In this document: positions 1 through 6,242 of the stretch, in pieces
Layout: every line of letters begins with the position of its first letter
Numbering within the stretch: the first letter of the stretch is position 1
DNA from: Pseudomonadota bacterium
GTDB lineage: Bacteria > Pseudomonadota > Alphaproteobacteria > Rs-D84
Length of the DNA: 22,199 bases
NCBI GenBank assembly: GCA_009781955.1
Contig: WQUT01000050.1
Location: forward strand, 1-22,199
Reading direction: 5' to 3'
The notes under the pieces: model-generated
Told to the model about the DNA's origin: nothing
The model's database searches: none
Seen by the model: only the letters and a program-made list of their open reading frames with translations
Made by a program: the position numbers and the translations under genes

Positions 1-116
1 CGTTAGTCGTTGGTCAGTGGTCGTTGGTCATGGCGTTCAAATTTGAAACGATGATTTTAATCTGATAATACCTGTCTACTAACGACCAACGACTAACGAC
101 CAACGACTAACGACCA
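1..116. repeat. Inverted pair of 7-bp-periodic arrays
   Basis: The left arm (about 1-30) reads as heptamers CGTTAGT, CGTTGGT, CAGTGGT, CGTTGGT. The right arm (79-116) reads CTAACGA and CCAACGA alternating for five full units. The arms are reverse complements of one another and could pair across a roughly 48-bp core that contains TTCAAATTTGAA. The left arm may extend beyond the window. It has the same architecture as the arrays at 7283-7465, 11508-11589 and 14800-14930 but a different unit sequence. The right arm leads directly into the terminator at 116-147. Confidence 0.85.
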
Positions 117-147
117 AAAATTCCCGCATGGCCGCGGGAATTTTTTT
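116..147. terminator. Intrinsic terminator, possibly bidirectional
   Basis: TTCCCGC (121-127) pairs with GCGGGAA (134-140) across a six-base loop, flanked by an A run on the left and a run of seven T on the right. It would end transcription entering from the left edge of the window and insulate the next promoter. Confidence 0.8.
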
Positions 148-174
148 CTTGTTTTTTCCCGCATGATTTTTTGG

Positions 175-180
175 TATAAT
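175..180 (+). promoter_or_regulatory. -10 box of the barrel-protein gene
   Basis: A consensus TATAAT sits here and predicts transcription starting near 186-188. That lies downstream of the upstream ATG at 179, so it supports the start at 206. No convincing -35 box is visible at standard spacing. Confidence 0.55.
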
Positions 181-205
181 GTCTGAAAGGATGGGACGGA
201 ATATA

Positions 206-1315
206 ATGAAATTCTCCCGCATTTTTGCCGTTTTAACGGCGGTTGCCGTCGGTCTGCCGTGCGGCGCGCGCGCGAACTATCCCGTATATCCGGGATACCA
301 GCCCGCTGTCCAGGCCTATCCCGCGCCGCCGGTAAACGTCCAGATGGCCGGATATCAACAGCCGGTAGTCACCCAACAATACGCGCCCGCCGCCGCGCAG
401 CCCGCGCGTGTGACCGGGCAATTGCCGCCGGTCGGATCCAACGCAAATATCGCCGGACGCCAATATTACCGGCCGGCCGATTTTGACCGCTTGGCCGATA
501 GCGGGCTTTACATCGGGCTGTCCGTGGGATACACAATTTCCGTCGCGGGCGGAATAACCGCGGATTACGCGCGCCAGCCGAACGCATGGTTCGTTCCCGG
601 CGCATTCGCCCAGGCAAATTACAAGACCGACACCGTCCTGCCGCTGCAAATGTCTGTCGGCGCGGCGATCAACAACGATATCCGCGTGGATTTCTCGTAT
701 ACGCGCTATGGCGGGATTTCTTATCCCGATCATGTGCGCAGCTCTGACGGAATGGGCGGATTTATTGATGTCGTTGCGACCGGCGGCGGAATCACGGCGT
801 CCGCGACCATGCTGAATTTGTATTACAATCTGGATTCTTACACCGGATATATCGCGGGCGGGGCGCTGCGCCCGTATGTCGGCGTCGGCGCGGGCATCAG
901 CACGAACACTATTTCCGACTATCTGGTGTATGACAACAGCTTTTATTCCGAGGTTCCCGTCGGCACGCCCAGCCCGGCCGGCAAGCTGACCGCCATATCC
1001 GACATTTACGCCTATCATGCGGGCGGCACGATGGAACAGCTGGCATACATGCTGGAAGGCGGCGTCACGGCCGAACTGGAAGGCGGATTGAAAATGGACT
1101 TTTTCGTGCGCTATAGCGGATTGGGCAAGGTTCAGAATTCAGGCAGCATCGTCGTGTCCCAAACGGAATGGCTGGGGACCGGCATAGGAAATATCGGGGG
1201 TGCCGGCGCAGAGGAAATGGCGCCTTATGACAGCGTGTTTCACTATACCAACTGGCGCGAAAGCGGAAACCTTAGCATGTTAGACGCCGGCGTCAGATTG
1301 AGATTGCAGTTTTAA
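206..1315 (+). CDS. Putative outer-membrane beta-barrel surface protein
   Basis: I do not recognise the family by name. The 369-residue product starts with a signal peptide (Lys-Phe-Ser-Arg, hydrophobic stretch, probable cleavage after ARA). A Tyr/Pro/Ala/Gln-rich segment follows (about residues 25-75), then about 270 residues with alternating aromatic/polar strands and Gly-rich turns. It ends in a strand finishing LRLQF; a terminal Phe is the usual outer-membrane barrel signal. Start 206 was chosen over 179 because the TATAAT at 175-180 overlaps the upstream ATG and GGACGGA precedes 206 at good spacing. Cys is rare in the mature part. It is likely a surface antigen or OmpA/Opa-like barrel of the outer membrane; the barrel assignment is inferred from composition and the C-terminus. 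Confidence 0.7.
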   Translation: MKFSRIFAVLTAVAVGLPCGARANYPVYPGYQPAVQAYPAPPVNVQMAGYQQPVVTQQYAPAAAQPARVTGQLPPVGSNANIAGRQYYRPADFDRLADSGLYIGLSVGYTISVAGGITADYARQPNAWFVPGAFAQANYKTDTVLPLQMSVGAAINNDIRVDFSYTRYGGISYPDHVRSSDGMGGFIDVVATGGGITASATMLNLYYNLDSYTGYIAGGALRPYVGVGAGISTNTISDYLVYDNSFYSEVPVGTPSPAGKLTAISDIYAYHAGGTMEQLAYMLEGGVTAELEGGLKMDFFVRYSGLGKVQNSGSIVVSQTEWLGTGIGNIGGAGAEEMAPYDSVFHYTNWRESGNLSMLDAGVRLRLQF

Positions 1316-1466
1316 CATGCTGCGGTAAAAACCGACCGGTTATTTCCCAATCATTATGATTGAAATCAAGCAATATTTTATACCAAACGCGGCCGGCATG
1401 GCGGGGGAAAGTCCGGCATGTCTTTTATCCCGCGAATTTGCGGCCGCTGCATGGCGCCTTTTTTTC

Positions 1467-1493
1467 TTGACTTTTGCGGCCTTTCATTATAGC
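1467..1493 (+). promoter_or_regulatory. Possible rpmB promoter
   Basis: TTGACT (1467-1472) is followed by TATAGC (1488-1493) at 15-bp spacing, or TAGCAT (1490-1495) at 17 bp, about 30 bp upstream of the rpmB start. The -35 is good and the -10 weak. The rest of 1316-1522 shows no credible gene. Confidence 0.4.
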
Positions 1494-1522
1494 ATCCACG
1501 CCAGAAAACAAGAGGATAAGCC

Positions 1523-1912
1523 ATGCCACGCGTATGCCAAGTTACAAATAAAAAGACACAGGTCGGGATGAACGTATCCCATTCTCACCGCCGGACAAAA
1601 CGCACTTTCAAGCCGAATTTGCAGACGTGCAAGTTCCATAGCGATATTTTGGGCCGTGATTTTTCGCTGTTGCTGTCAACCGCGGGATTGCGCACGCTGA
1701 CCAAGCACGGCGGATTGGACCAATATGTCGTGTCAAAGCCTGTGTCGCGCCTGACGCCCGACATGGCCGCGGTAAAGAAAGCGATAGAGAAAAAATTGTC
1801 CGCGACGAAAAAGCCGGCGGCCAAACCGGTGAAAAAGCCGGCACACAAACCAAACAAATCCGCGCGTTTGATTAAAAAGACCGCGGCAAAGAAAACAGAA
1901 ACAAAAAAATAA
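1523..1912 (+). CDS. rpmB: 50S ribosomal protein L28 with Lys/Ala/Pro tail
   Basis: L28 is a component of the large ribosomal subunit. Residues 1-75 carry the family hallmarks: RVCQVTNKK, VGMNVSHSHRRTKR and FKPNLQ, then the GRDFSLLLSTAGLRTL segment and a GGLDQYV motif typical of alphaproteobacterial L28. The family is usually about 78-100 residues; this one has 129. The extra roughly 45 C-terminal residues are a low-complexity tail of Lys, Ala, Pro and Thr (KKPAAKPVKKPAHK), probably an RNA-contacting or disordered extension. An AGAGGA ribosome-binding site at 1511-1516 precedes the ATG. A large palindrome (1919-2024) begins just after the stop and may serve as transcript end. Confidence 0.96.
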   Translation: MPRVCQVTNKKTQVGMNVSHSHRRTKRTFKPNLQTCKFHSDILGRDFSLLLSTAGLRTLTKHGGLDQYVVSKPVSRLTPDMAAVKKAIEKKLSATKKPAAKPVKKPAHKPNKSARLIKKTAAKKTETKK

Positions 1913-1918
1913 AGTTAT

Positions 1919-2024
1919 AAAAATTTGTCAGAATGGCGCAGATACGAAGTTGTTGGCGAGCGAAGTGTATTGCTATACATGAACGAGCCAACAACGAGTA
2001 GATGTGCCATTATCACAAATTTTT
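1919..2024. repeat. 106-bp nested palindrome after rpmB
   Basis: Three stacked arms pair: AAAAATTTGT (1919-1928) with ACAAATTTTT (2015-2024); AATGGCGCA (1932-1940) with TGTGCCATT (2003-2011, one G:U in RNA); GTTGTTGGC (1949-1957) with GCCAACAAC (1987-1995). A terminal GTGTAT/ATACAT hairpin (1965-1980) caps the structure. Internal bulges interrupt the arms. It lies exactly between rpmB and tRNA-Leu and ends in a T run, so it may double as a terminator. The length and nesting look like a dispersed palindromic element. Confidence 0.8.
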
Positions 2025-2032
2025 CAAGAATT

Positions 2033-2116
2033 GGCCTTGTGGCGGAATGGTAGACGCGCTTGACTCAAAATCAAGTTTCGCAAGAAGTGTGGGTTCAAGT
2101 CCCACCGAGGCCACCA
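2033..2116 (+). tRNA. tRNA-Leu (anticodon CAA)
   Basis: An 84-nt tRNA with a seven-pair acceptor stem GGCCTTG/CGAGGCC (one G:U), U8, D-arm, anticodon stem CTTGA/TCAAG with loop CTCAAAA giving anticodon CAA (reads UUG), a short variable arm, T-arm with GTTCAAGTC, discriminator A and an encoded CCA at 2114-2116. A repeat module starts at 2118. Confidence 0.95.
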
Positions 2117-2117
2117 C

Positions 2118-2153
2118 CCTTCGCTGCTGCGCAGCTTCGGGTGGCACAGCCGC
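2118..2153 (+). repeat. 36-bp hairpin repeat, copy 1
   Basis: This 36-bp unit contains GCTGC..GCAGC and ends TGGCACAGCCGC. It recurs at 2184-2219 with three mismatches (33/36). It begins one base after the tRNA-Leu CCA. The pattern of hairpin, then TGGCA, then GC-rich segment resembles the in-frame insert in mpg (5086-5140). Confidence 0.8.
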
Positions 2154-2183
2154 AATTTTCCGGCGCGTGATGCGAGGACAGGA

Positions 2184-2219
2184 CCTTCGTTGCTTCGCAG
2201 CTTCGGATGGCACAGCCGC
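2184..2219 (+). repeat. 36-bp hairpin repeat, copy 2
   Basis: Second copy of the unit at 2118-2153, in direct orientation, differing at three positions. The interval 2154-2183 between the copies holds no gene. Confidence 0.8.
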
Positions 2220-2243
2220 CCGAGCGCGCGGAGTAGTAGAAAT

Positions 2244-2271
2244 AAAAAACACGGACTTTGTCCGTGTTTTT
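2244..2271. terminator. Bidirectional intrinsic terminator
   Basis: ACACGGAC (2249-2256), loop TTT, GTCCGTGT (2260-2267), with A5 on the left and T5 on the right. It lies between tRNA-Leu (+) and the lipoprotein gene (-), so it can terminate both converging transcripts. Confidence 0.9.
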
Positions 2272-2284
2272 CGTTTGGTGGCGG

Positions 2285-2815
2285 TTAAAATAATACCCTT
2301 TCCCTCAGCGCGCCGAATCCGACCTCTATCTCGTCGCCCTTGGCATTTGTGCGCGCAAGGACGAGCTTTGTATTATTCAAATCGGCGGCGGTCAGGCCGG
2401 TTATCATATACGTGCTGTTGATATTTCCCTTGCCGTCGCTGCGGATGATCGGCAGGCTTATATCTTTCTTTGCCTTTACGCAAATTATAATTGTTTGGTC
2501 TATGCCGATCTGCTTTATGTCACAGCCCTTGATGTCATACGCGTATATCTTGTATTCCATATCGGGCATCGCGCCGGAAAGATCAACGGACATTTGCAAA
2601 CCGCTGTCTTTTTCGCCAAACTTGATGGTGCCGATTCTATCCTCGTCGGCGTTATTTTGAAACATTACCGCCCGCAGGCGCGTTATTTCGTCCTGTTGGT
2701 GGGTTTGGACATATTCCACATTCCGGCCGCGATCTCCGCCGCCGCATCCGCCTATGACGGTCGCCAGTGCCAATGCGGACGAAAGAATGCATATTCTCTT
2801 GAAATTGCGCTTCAT
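2285..2815 (-). CDS. Lipoprotein with degenerate Cu/Zn-SOD-like domain
   Basis: The 176-residue product has a lipoprotein signal with lipobox VIGGC (Cys24), followed by a Gly-rich linker. Residues about 61-156 follow the SodC strand pattern: GTIKFGEKDSGLQMSVDLSG near the start, and LPIIRSDGKGN, ITGLTAADLNNTKLVLA later. The segment where SodC carries its HxH metal ligands reads EYKIYAYDIKGCD here, so the ligands are absent while one Cys (Cys98) aligns with the usual disulfide Cys. It is therefore predicted not to be an active superoxide dismutase; a structural, metal-independent or inhibitor role is open. The start at 2815 was chosen because AAGGAG lies at ideal spacing upstream and it gives a clean signal peptide. 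The SodC relation is my recognition, not a search result. Confidence 0.65.
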   Translation of the reverse strand: MKRNFKRICILSSALALATVIGGCGGGDRGRNVEYVQTHQQDEITRLRAVMFQNNADEDRIGTIKFGEKDSGLQMSVDLSGAMPDMEYKIYAYDIKGCDIKQIGIDQTIIICVKAKKDISLPIIRSDGKGNINSTYMITGLTAADLNNTKLVLARTNAKGDEIEVGFGALRERVLF

Positions 2816-3018
2816 AAGATTCTCCTTTATTTTATGCTTTCGCATTTTATCGGATTTCTTTATGATTTTCGCTAGGATTCAATCCCCCTGGGGTTTCGGA
2901 AAAATTTTCTATTGCCAATGAAACAATTAATAGGAAAAAACATGTAATAACATTATATTATCCCGGGCGATATCAAACGGTTTGTGACTTAAATTATGGC
3001 TAAATTACAAAATAATAC

Positions 3019-3047
3019 TTGACATTTATATCAAAAAATATTATAAT
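3019..3047 (+). promoter_or_regulatory. Consensus sigma-70 promoter of the NYN gene
   Basis: TTGACA (3019-3024), 17-bp spacer, TATAAT (3042-3047): both boxes match consensus at ideal spacing. Predicted start is near 3054, about 78 nt ahead of the ATG at 3132. The leader contains two hairpins. Confidence 0.85.
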
Positions 3048-3061
3048 GCTTAGTGTTAATC

Positions 3062-3116
3062 GCTGCTGCTTATGGTAGTAGCTCCCGCCGAGCGCTGGGC
3101 TCGGCATTTTATTTTT
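3062..3116 (+). promoter_or_regulatory. Two-hairpin leader with terminator-like stem
   Basis: GCTGCT (3062-3067) can pair with AGTAGC (3077-3082, one G:U). GCCGAGC (3087-3093) pairs with GCTCGGC (3099-3105), followed by ATTTTATTTTT. The second stem plus T-rich tail has the form of an intrinsic terminator. It lies inside the 5' leader, so it may be an attenuator or the 3' end of a roughly 60-nt small RNA. Confidence 0.55.
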
Positions 3117-3131
3117 CTGGGCGATCATATA

Positions 3132-3785
3132 ATGAACAAAAGAAGAATTTCTGTTTATATAGACGGATTTAACTTGTTTCATAGTGCTTTGCAAGAAAAT
3201 TTCTCTAATACCCCCTTGGACAAGCAGCGTTGGCCGGAATTAAGATGGCTTGATTTAAGGAAGCTCGCTTTGAATTTCATAAATCCTAAATTGGAAAATT
3301 TGACGAGTGTTTATTATTTTTCTGCCCCGATTTTATGGAAACCGGCAAAGGCAGCAAAGCATAAAGAATATATGAATGCATTAAGAACAGTAGGAGTAGA
3401 AGTTATTTTGGGCCAATTTAAGGAAAAAGATCGCTCTTGCCCTTTGTGTAAACAACAATACAAGGCCCATGAAGAAAAAGAAACAGATATAAACATAGCT
3501 ATATCTATACTTTCTGATGCCTTGCAAGACAAATTTGATACTGCATTGATATTGTCAGGCGATAGTGATTTGGCGCCAGTCATCAGTAAAATGAAAATGT
3601 TGTTCCCTACAAAAAAAATTGGCATTATACTTCCACCGTATCAATACGGGGCTGAATTAACAGCAAAAGCAGATTATGTTAAGAAAATACATAAAAGTAA
3701 CTTACGTAAATCTTTGCTGCCTCATACTGTTTCTTATCTAGGCGGGCTTATAAACGCCCCTGCTGATTGGCTCCCCCCTGTGTAA
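3132..3785 (+). CDS. NYN-domain (LabA/DUF88-like) putative ribonuclease
   Basis: The NYN family adopts a PIN-like fold and its members are metal-dependent ribonucleases or RNA-binding proteins. This 217-residue protein shows the conserved acidic set: Asp11 in VYIDGFN, Asp119 in EKETDINIAI, and Asp144/Asp146 in LSGDSDLAPVI. A CPLC pair (Cys103, Cys106) precedes the EKETD motif, as in many relatives. The ATG at 3132 is preferred to 3072 because the earlier ATG would read through the leader hairpins and adds residues unrelated to the family; no strong ribosome-binding site is visible. The gene is AT-rich relative to its neighbours and has its own consensus promoter, suggesting acquisition by transfer (inference). 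The natural RNA target is not evident from the sequence. Confidence 0.88.
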   Translation: MNKRRISVYIDGFNLFHSALQENFSNTPLDKQRWPELRWLDLRKLALNFINPKLENLTSVYYFSAPILWKPAKAAKHKEYMNALRTVGVEVILGQFKEKDRSCPLCKQQYKAHEEKETDINIAISILSDALQDKFDTALILSGDSDLAPVISKMKMLFPTKKIGIILPPYQYGAELTAKADYVKKIHKSNLRKSLLPHTVSYLGGLINAPADWLPPV

Positions 3786-3807
3786 TTTGCCATACTATTT
3801 TATAAGC

Positions 3808-3841
3808 AAAAACTACCCCTTGAGTTCAAGGGGTGGTTTTA
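3808..3841. terminator. Bidirectional intrinsic terminator
   Basis: ACCCCTTG (3815-3822), loop AGTT, CAAGGGGT (3827-3834), extended by AAAA on the left and TTTT on the right. It lies between the converging NYN gene (+) and the small secreted protein gene (-). Confidence 0.9.
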
Positions 3842-3860
3842 TTCCAATCCGCGCAGCGGA

Positions 3861-4205
3861 TTAATACGCCTGTTGGCAACGATTGCAGACAGGCTGCGGG
3901 TTTTGGACCACGCGGCGCTGGCTGAACGTGCCGGCCGGCTGATAGACGGTGACCGGCTGGAACATCTGGAAATGATCTATGATTTCCGTTCCGGTCTTGA
4001 CCGCTATCGGCGCGCCGCAAGCGCGGCCGCACGTGGCCGCCGCCGCGGGCGCATACTGCACGTTCGCATATTGCGGCGCAGGCGCGGACACCACGGTGTT
4101 GCGGACGGGACGGACATAGTTATAATCGCCGACCAAACCGCCGTCAGACGCGAACGCCGCGCCAGCGATACAAACAAACAAACCTGACATTAATACTTTT
4201 TTCAT
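3861..4205 (-). CDS. Small secreted protein of unknown function
   Basis: The family is not recognised. The 114-residue product has a signal peptide (MKKVLMSGLFVCIAGAAFA, cleavage before SDGG). The mature part is short and Ala/Pro/Val/Tyr-rich (QYANVQYAPAAA), with four Cys in two pairs (CGRAC and CNRC) that could form disulfides. The start at 4205 is set by AGGAG at good spacing and by a strong promoter whose -35 overlaps the longer alternative start at 4262. The QYAP-type composition recalls the N-terminal segment of the barrel protein at 206-1315. Probably periplasmic or surface-exposed. Confidence 0.75.
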   Translation of the reverse strand: MKKVLMSGLFVCIAGAAFASDGGLVGDYNYVRPVRNTVVSAPAPQYANVQYAPAAAATCGRACGAPIAVKTGTEIIDHFQMFQPVTVYQPAGTFSQRRVVQNPQPVCNRCQQAY

Positions 4206-4234
4206 TCTTAGCTCCTTTTTATCTAGCTGACCAC

Positions 4235-4262
4235 AATATAGCACTAGATTTGCTATTGTCAA
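4235..4262 (-). promoter_or_regulatory. Strong promoter of the small secreted protein
   Basis: On the minus strand TTGACA (4262-4257), 16-bp spacer, TATATT (4240-4235). Predicted start is near 4228, giving a leader of about 23 nt with AGGAG ahead of ATG 4205. The interval 4263-4428 beyond it is AT-rich and holds no supported gene. Confidence 0.75.
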
Positions 4263-4428
4263 GTATTTTTGTCAAATAAATTATAAAAAATGAACAAATA
4301 ATATTAAATCGTCAATTATCAAGGGGTTATTTATTGGTTTTTTTTCGGATTTTAGCGAATCGGGGGCCGGAACAGGCGAATTTTATGCCCGTGGGAAGAA
4401 TTGGCGGGGGAATTTTATGGGGGATGAA

Positions 4429-4836
4429 TCAAAGCCAGCCGGCGTCTCTCAGCACGTCCAGCCCGACCCCGCGGAGGTTTCCGGATGCCGCCTCGGTGCG
4501 CAGTTCTTCGCGCGTATAGAATCGCGCCGACAGCAAATCGGATGATGGCGCGGGTGTGCCGCCCGCCCAGTCCGCCCGCCAGTAGATGATAACGCGGTGG
4601 TTTTCCTTGTCCGGGTTAATTATCTGATAAACCCCGAATTGACGCAGGTTTTTAATTTCACAACCGGATTCTTCGCGAATTTCACGGCGCGCGGCGTCGG
4701 CAAAGTCTTCGTATATGTTAACCCCGCCGCCCGGAATAATCAGCGCGCCATAGTCCGGCTCTTTCCCCCGCCGGCCCAACAGCAGCTTGCCATCTTTTTC
4801 AACCATAACCGCCGATCCGACGCGAATATTTGCCAT
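4429..4836 (-). CDS. NUDIX hydrolase
   Basis: The 135-residue protein carries a complete Nudix box: Gly37, Glu43, then Arg51-Glu52-Ile-Arg-Glu55-Glu56-Ser-Gly58, matching Gx5Ex7REUxEExGU except that the last hydrophobic is Cys59. These enzymes hydrolyse nucleoside diphosphate-linked compounds; the substrate cannot be read from the sequence. AAGGAAT precedes the ATG. It lies 15 bp downstream of mpg on the same strand, so the pair probably forms a small DNA/nucleotide-repair operon (sanitising damaged nucleotides is an inference). Confidence 0.92.
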   Translation of the reverse strand: MANIRVGSAVMVEKDGKLLLGRRGKEPDYGALIIPGGGVNIYEDFADAARREIREESGCEIKNLRQFGVYQIINPDKENHRVIIYWRADWAGGTPAPSSDLLSARFYTREELRTEAASGNLRGVGLDVLRDAGWL

Positions 4837-4851
4837 ATCAAATTCCTTTTA

Positions 4852-5505
4852 TTATATTGGCTTGCTGATGAACGGGCTGTCCGCGATTAAGAACCGCCAC
4901 GGCAATTTAGCATCCGGACCGGCGTAATCAACACCTATGCGCGCGCCGGCCGCGATTTTTGGCGCGGGCCCGGCGCGCGGTTCTAGCCAAATCTTGCCGC
5001 CGCGAATCAAGTCGGCGCCGTTATGCGCGGTCGTAATCCCCAATGCCTGGGTCAATTTTGCCGGCCCGTTGCAGAGCATGCGAATCCCCTTCGCTTCAGC
5101 GAAGGGGTGGCAGCCGGCTTTGCCGGCTGACGGGGTAGTAATTTTTAATCCTCTCCTCTTTATCATCACGTCAATTCCCGCGATCGGTTCCAGCGCGCGT
5201 ATCAGAATCGCGTTCGCCGTGCCGGCGCCGCCAATCACCACGTTGAACATGTTATGCATGCCATAGACGAAATAGACATACGCGCGTCCGCCGGGCCCGA
5301 ACATAACGGCGTTTCGCGGCGTTTTTTTATTGGGATATGCATGGCACGCGCGATCGCGGTCGCCCATATACAGCTCCAGCTCGGTAATTTTCCCGCTGCA
5401 TAATTTTCCGCCTATGCGCGAACACAGCGTCGCCCCCAGCAGAACATTTTTTGCGACATCCAGTGGCGGGCGCAAGTATTCGGATTGTTTGATCGCGGCA
5501 TTCAT
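4852..5505 (-). CDS. mpg: DNA-3-methyladenine glycosylase (AAG/MPG family) with in-frame insert
   Basis: The enzyme excises alkylated purines in base-excision repair. The 217 residues show family motifs LLGATLCSRI, TELELYMGDRDRACHA, KKTPRNAVMFGPGGRAYVYFVYGMHNMFNVV and CNGPAKLTQALGI in the expected order. The catalytic Glu lies in the TELELY motif. Between MIKRRGL and MLCNGPAKL, where homologues have a short loop, residues about 121-142 are extra; they are encoded by a double-hairpin DNA element (5086-5140) that leaves the frame open. A ribosome-binding site is weak at 5505. The enzyme probably tolerates the insert because the position is a surface loop (inference). Confidence 0.92.
   Translation of the reverse strand: MNAAIKQSEYLRPPLDVAKNVLLGATLCSRIGGKLCSGKITELELYMGDRDRACHAYPNKKTPRNAVMFGPGGRAYVYFVYGMHNMFNVVIGGAGTANAILIRALEPIAGIDVMIKRRGLKITTPSAGKAGCHPFAEAKGIRMLCNGPAKLTQALGITTAHNGADLIRGGKIWLEPRAGPAPKIAAGARIGVDYAGPDAKLPWRFLIADSPFISKPI
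5086..5140 (+). repeat. Palindromic element inserted in frame in mpg
   Basis: CCCCTTCGC (5086-5094) pairs with GCGAAGGGG (5099-5107); CAGCCGGC (5111-5118) pairs with GCCGGCTG (5122-5129); then CGGGGTAGT (5131-5139). That end matches the right terminal repeat of the elements at 12100-12325 and 19609-19918, and the first hairpin resembles their AATTCCCCTTCT..AGAAGGGG module. The element lies inside mpg without breaking the frame. Confidence 0.8.
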
Positions 5506-5594
5506 GTGGATAGATCGGCAGATTTTTGCGGACGGTCATTCGTCCCCGCGAATAAGTTAACATTTCACCGAAAAGGGCGCAAGAGAAAAATCCG

Positions 5595-6242
5595 CTAGAA
5601 TAATTCAGACACGTTGCAGATTTCCTGTAACGGTTCGGTCTGGCCCGCGCGCAATTCATTGCCGACCAGATTGAATATAACCCTGCTGGCCATTGTCGGG
5701 GTATCCCAAGAGTCTTGCCAGCTGCGGGAAATCTTTATAGCCCGGAAAGACGGCGCGAATATGAATCGGATTTTTTGCAGCGAGCATTCCGCCCCCTCTA
5801 TCGTTCGGAAATTTGGCGGCGTGATGTCCATGTATTCGCCGCCGATGCCCAGCTCTATTTTGTATTCGTAATAGAAATGCGCCGTGCCGTTTTCGTTTCT
5901 GGTTCTGGTTATCCGGTCGTTTTTGCCGTCGCCGTTTATATCCGTAACAAATATCTCAACAGACGCTATGCCGGCGCCCTGGTCGTCCAATTGGGGATGC
6001 TCTGCGGACGCGGGGTTATGCAACCCGTCGTCAAAGTTATAATTTGTATCTGGCGTCACGGCCGGCAGAGCCCTGGGAATCGCCCGGGCCAAAGGCATTT
6101 CCGGCGTTTCCCCCGGCCCTTGCGGTTCGGGTTTCGGCGCGGCGCCCATTCTGGAATATATCAGCCATGCCAACAGCGCCGCCAGCAACGCCACGATAAT
6201 AAACAATGCGGTCTGTAGTTTTTTTGATGAATTTTCCGTCAT
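5595..6242 (-). CDS. Single-pass membrane protein with a DxNGDGxND motif
   Basis: The function is not recognised. The 215-residue protein has a short cytoplasmic N-terminus, one transmembrane helix (about residues 11-29), a Pro-rich linker (about 35-65) and an extracytoplasmic domain. DINGDGKNDRI (101-111) is the calcium-loop type motif of dockerin/FG-GAP-like repeats. Two Cys (153, 209) could form a disulfide. The ATG at 6242 overlaps the stop of the upstream gene in an ATGA arrangement, indicating translational coupling with the NNNPGN-domain protein and hence a shared function at the envelope. Confidence 0.8.
   Translation of the reverse strand: MTENSSKKLQTALFIIVALLAALLAWLIYSRMGAAPKPEPQGPGETPEMPLARAIPRALPAVTPDTNYNFDDGLHNPASAEHPQLDDQGAGIASVEIFVTDINGDGKNDRITRTRNENGTAHFYYEYKIELGIGGEYMDITPPNFRTIEGAECSLQKIRFIFAPSFRAIKISRSWQDSWDTPTMASRVIFNLVGNELRAGQTEPLQEICNVSELF

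Noticed and set aside
233..1018. Long minus-strand frame opposite the barrel protein
   Set aside because: Shadow of the plus-strand gene: Arg/Ala/Gly-rich, no ribosome-binding site, while the plus frame has a signal peptide and a barrel C-terminus.
1316..1345. Terminator after the barrel-protein gene (AACCG/CGGTT near 1330)
   Set aside because: The stem is only five pairs with a two-base loop and a weak T tract, too little to call.
1356..1571. 71-codon plus-strand frame before rpmB
   Set aside because: It lacks a ribosome-binding site, overlaps rpmB in another frame and spans the rpmB promoter; composition is not protein-like.
4334..4519. 61-codon plus-strand frame
   Set aside because: Runs into the 3' end of the nudix gene on the other strand, no ribosome-binding site and no recognisable features.
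5715..6218. 167-codon plus-strand frame
   Set aside because: Opposite-strand shadow of the single-pass membrane protein; strongly Arg-rich and with no translation signal.
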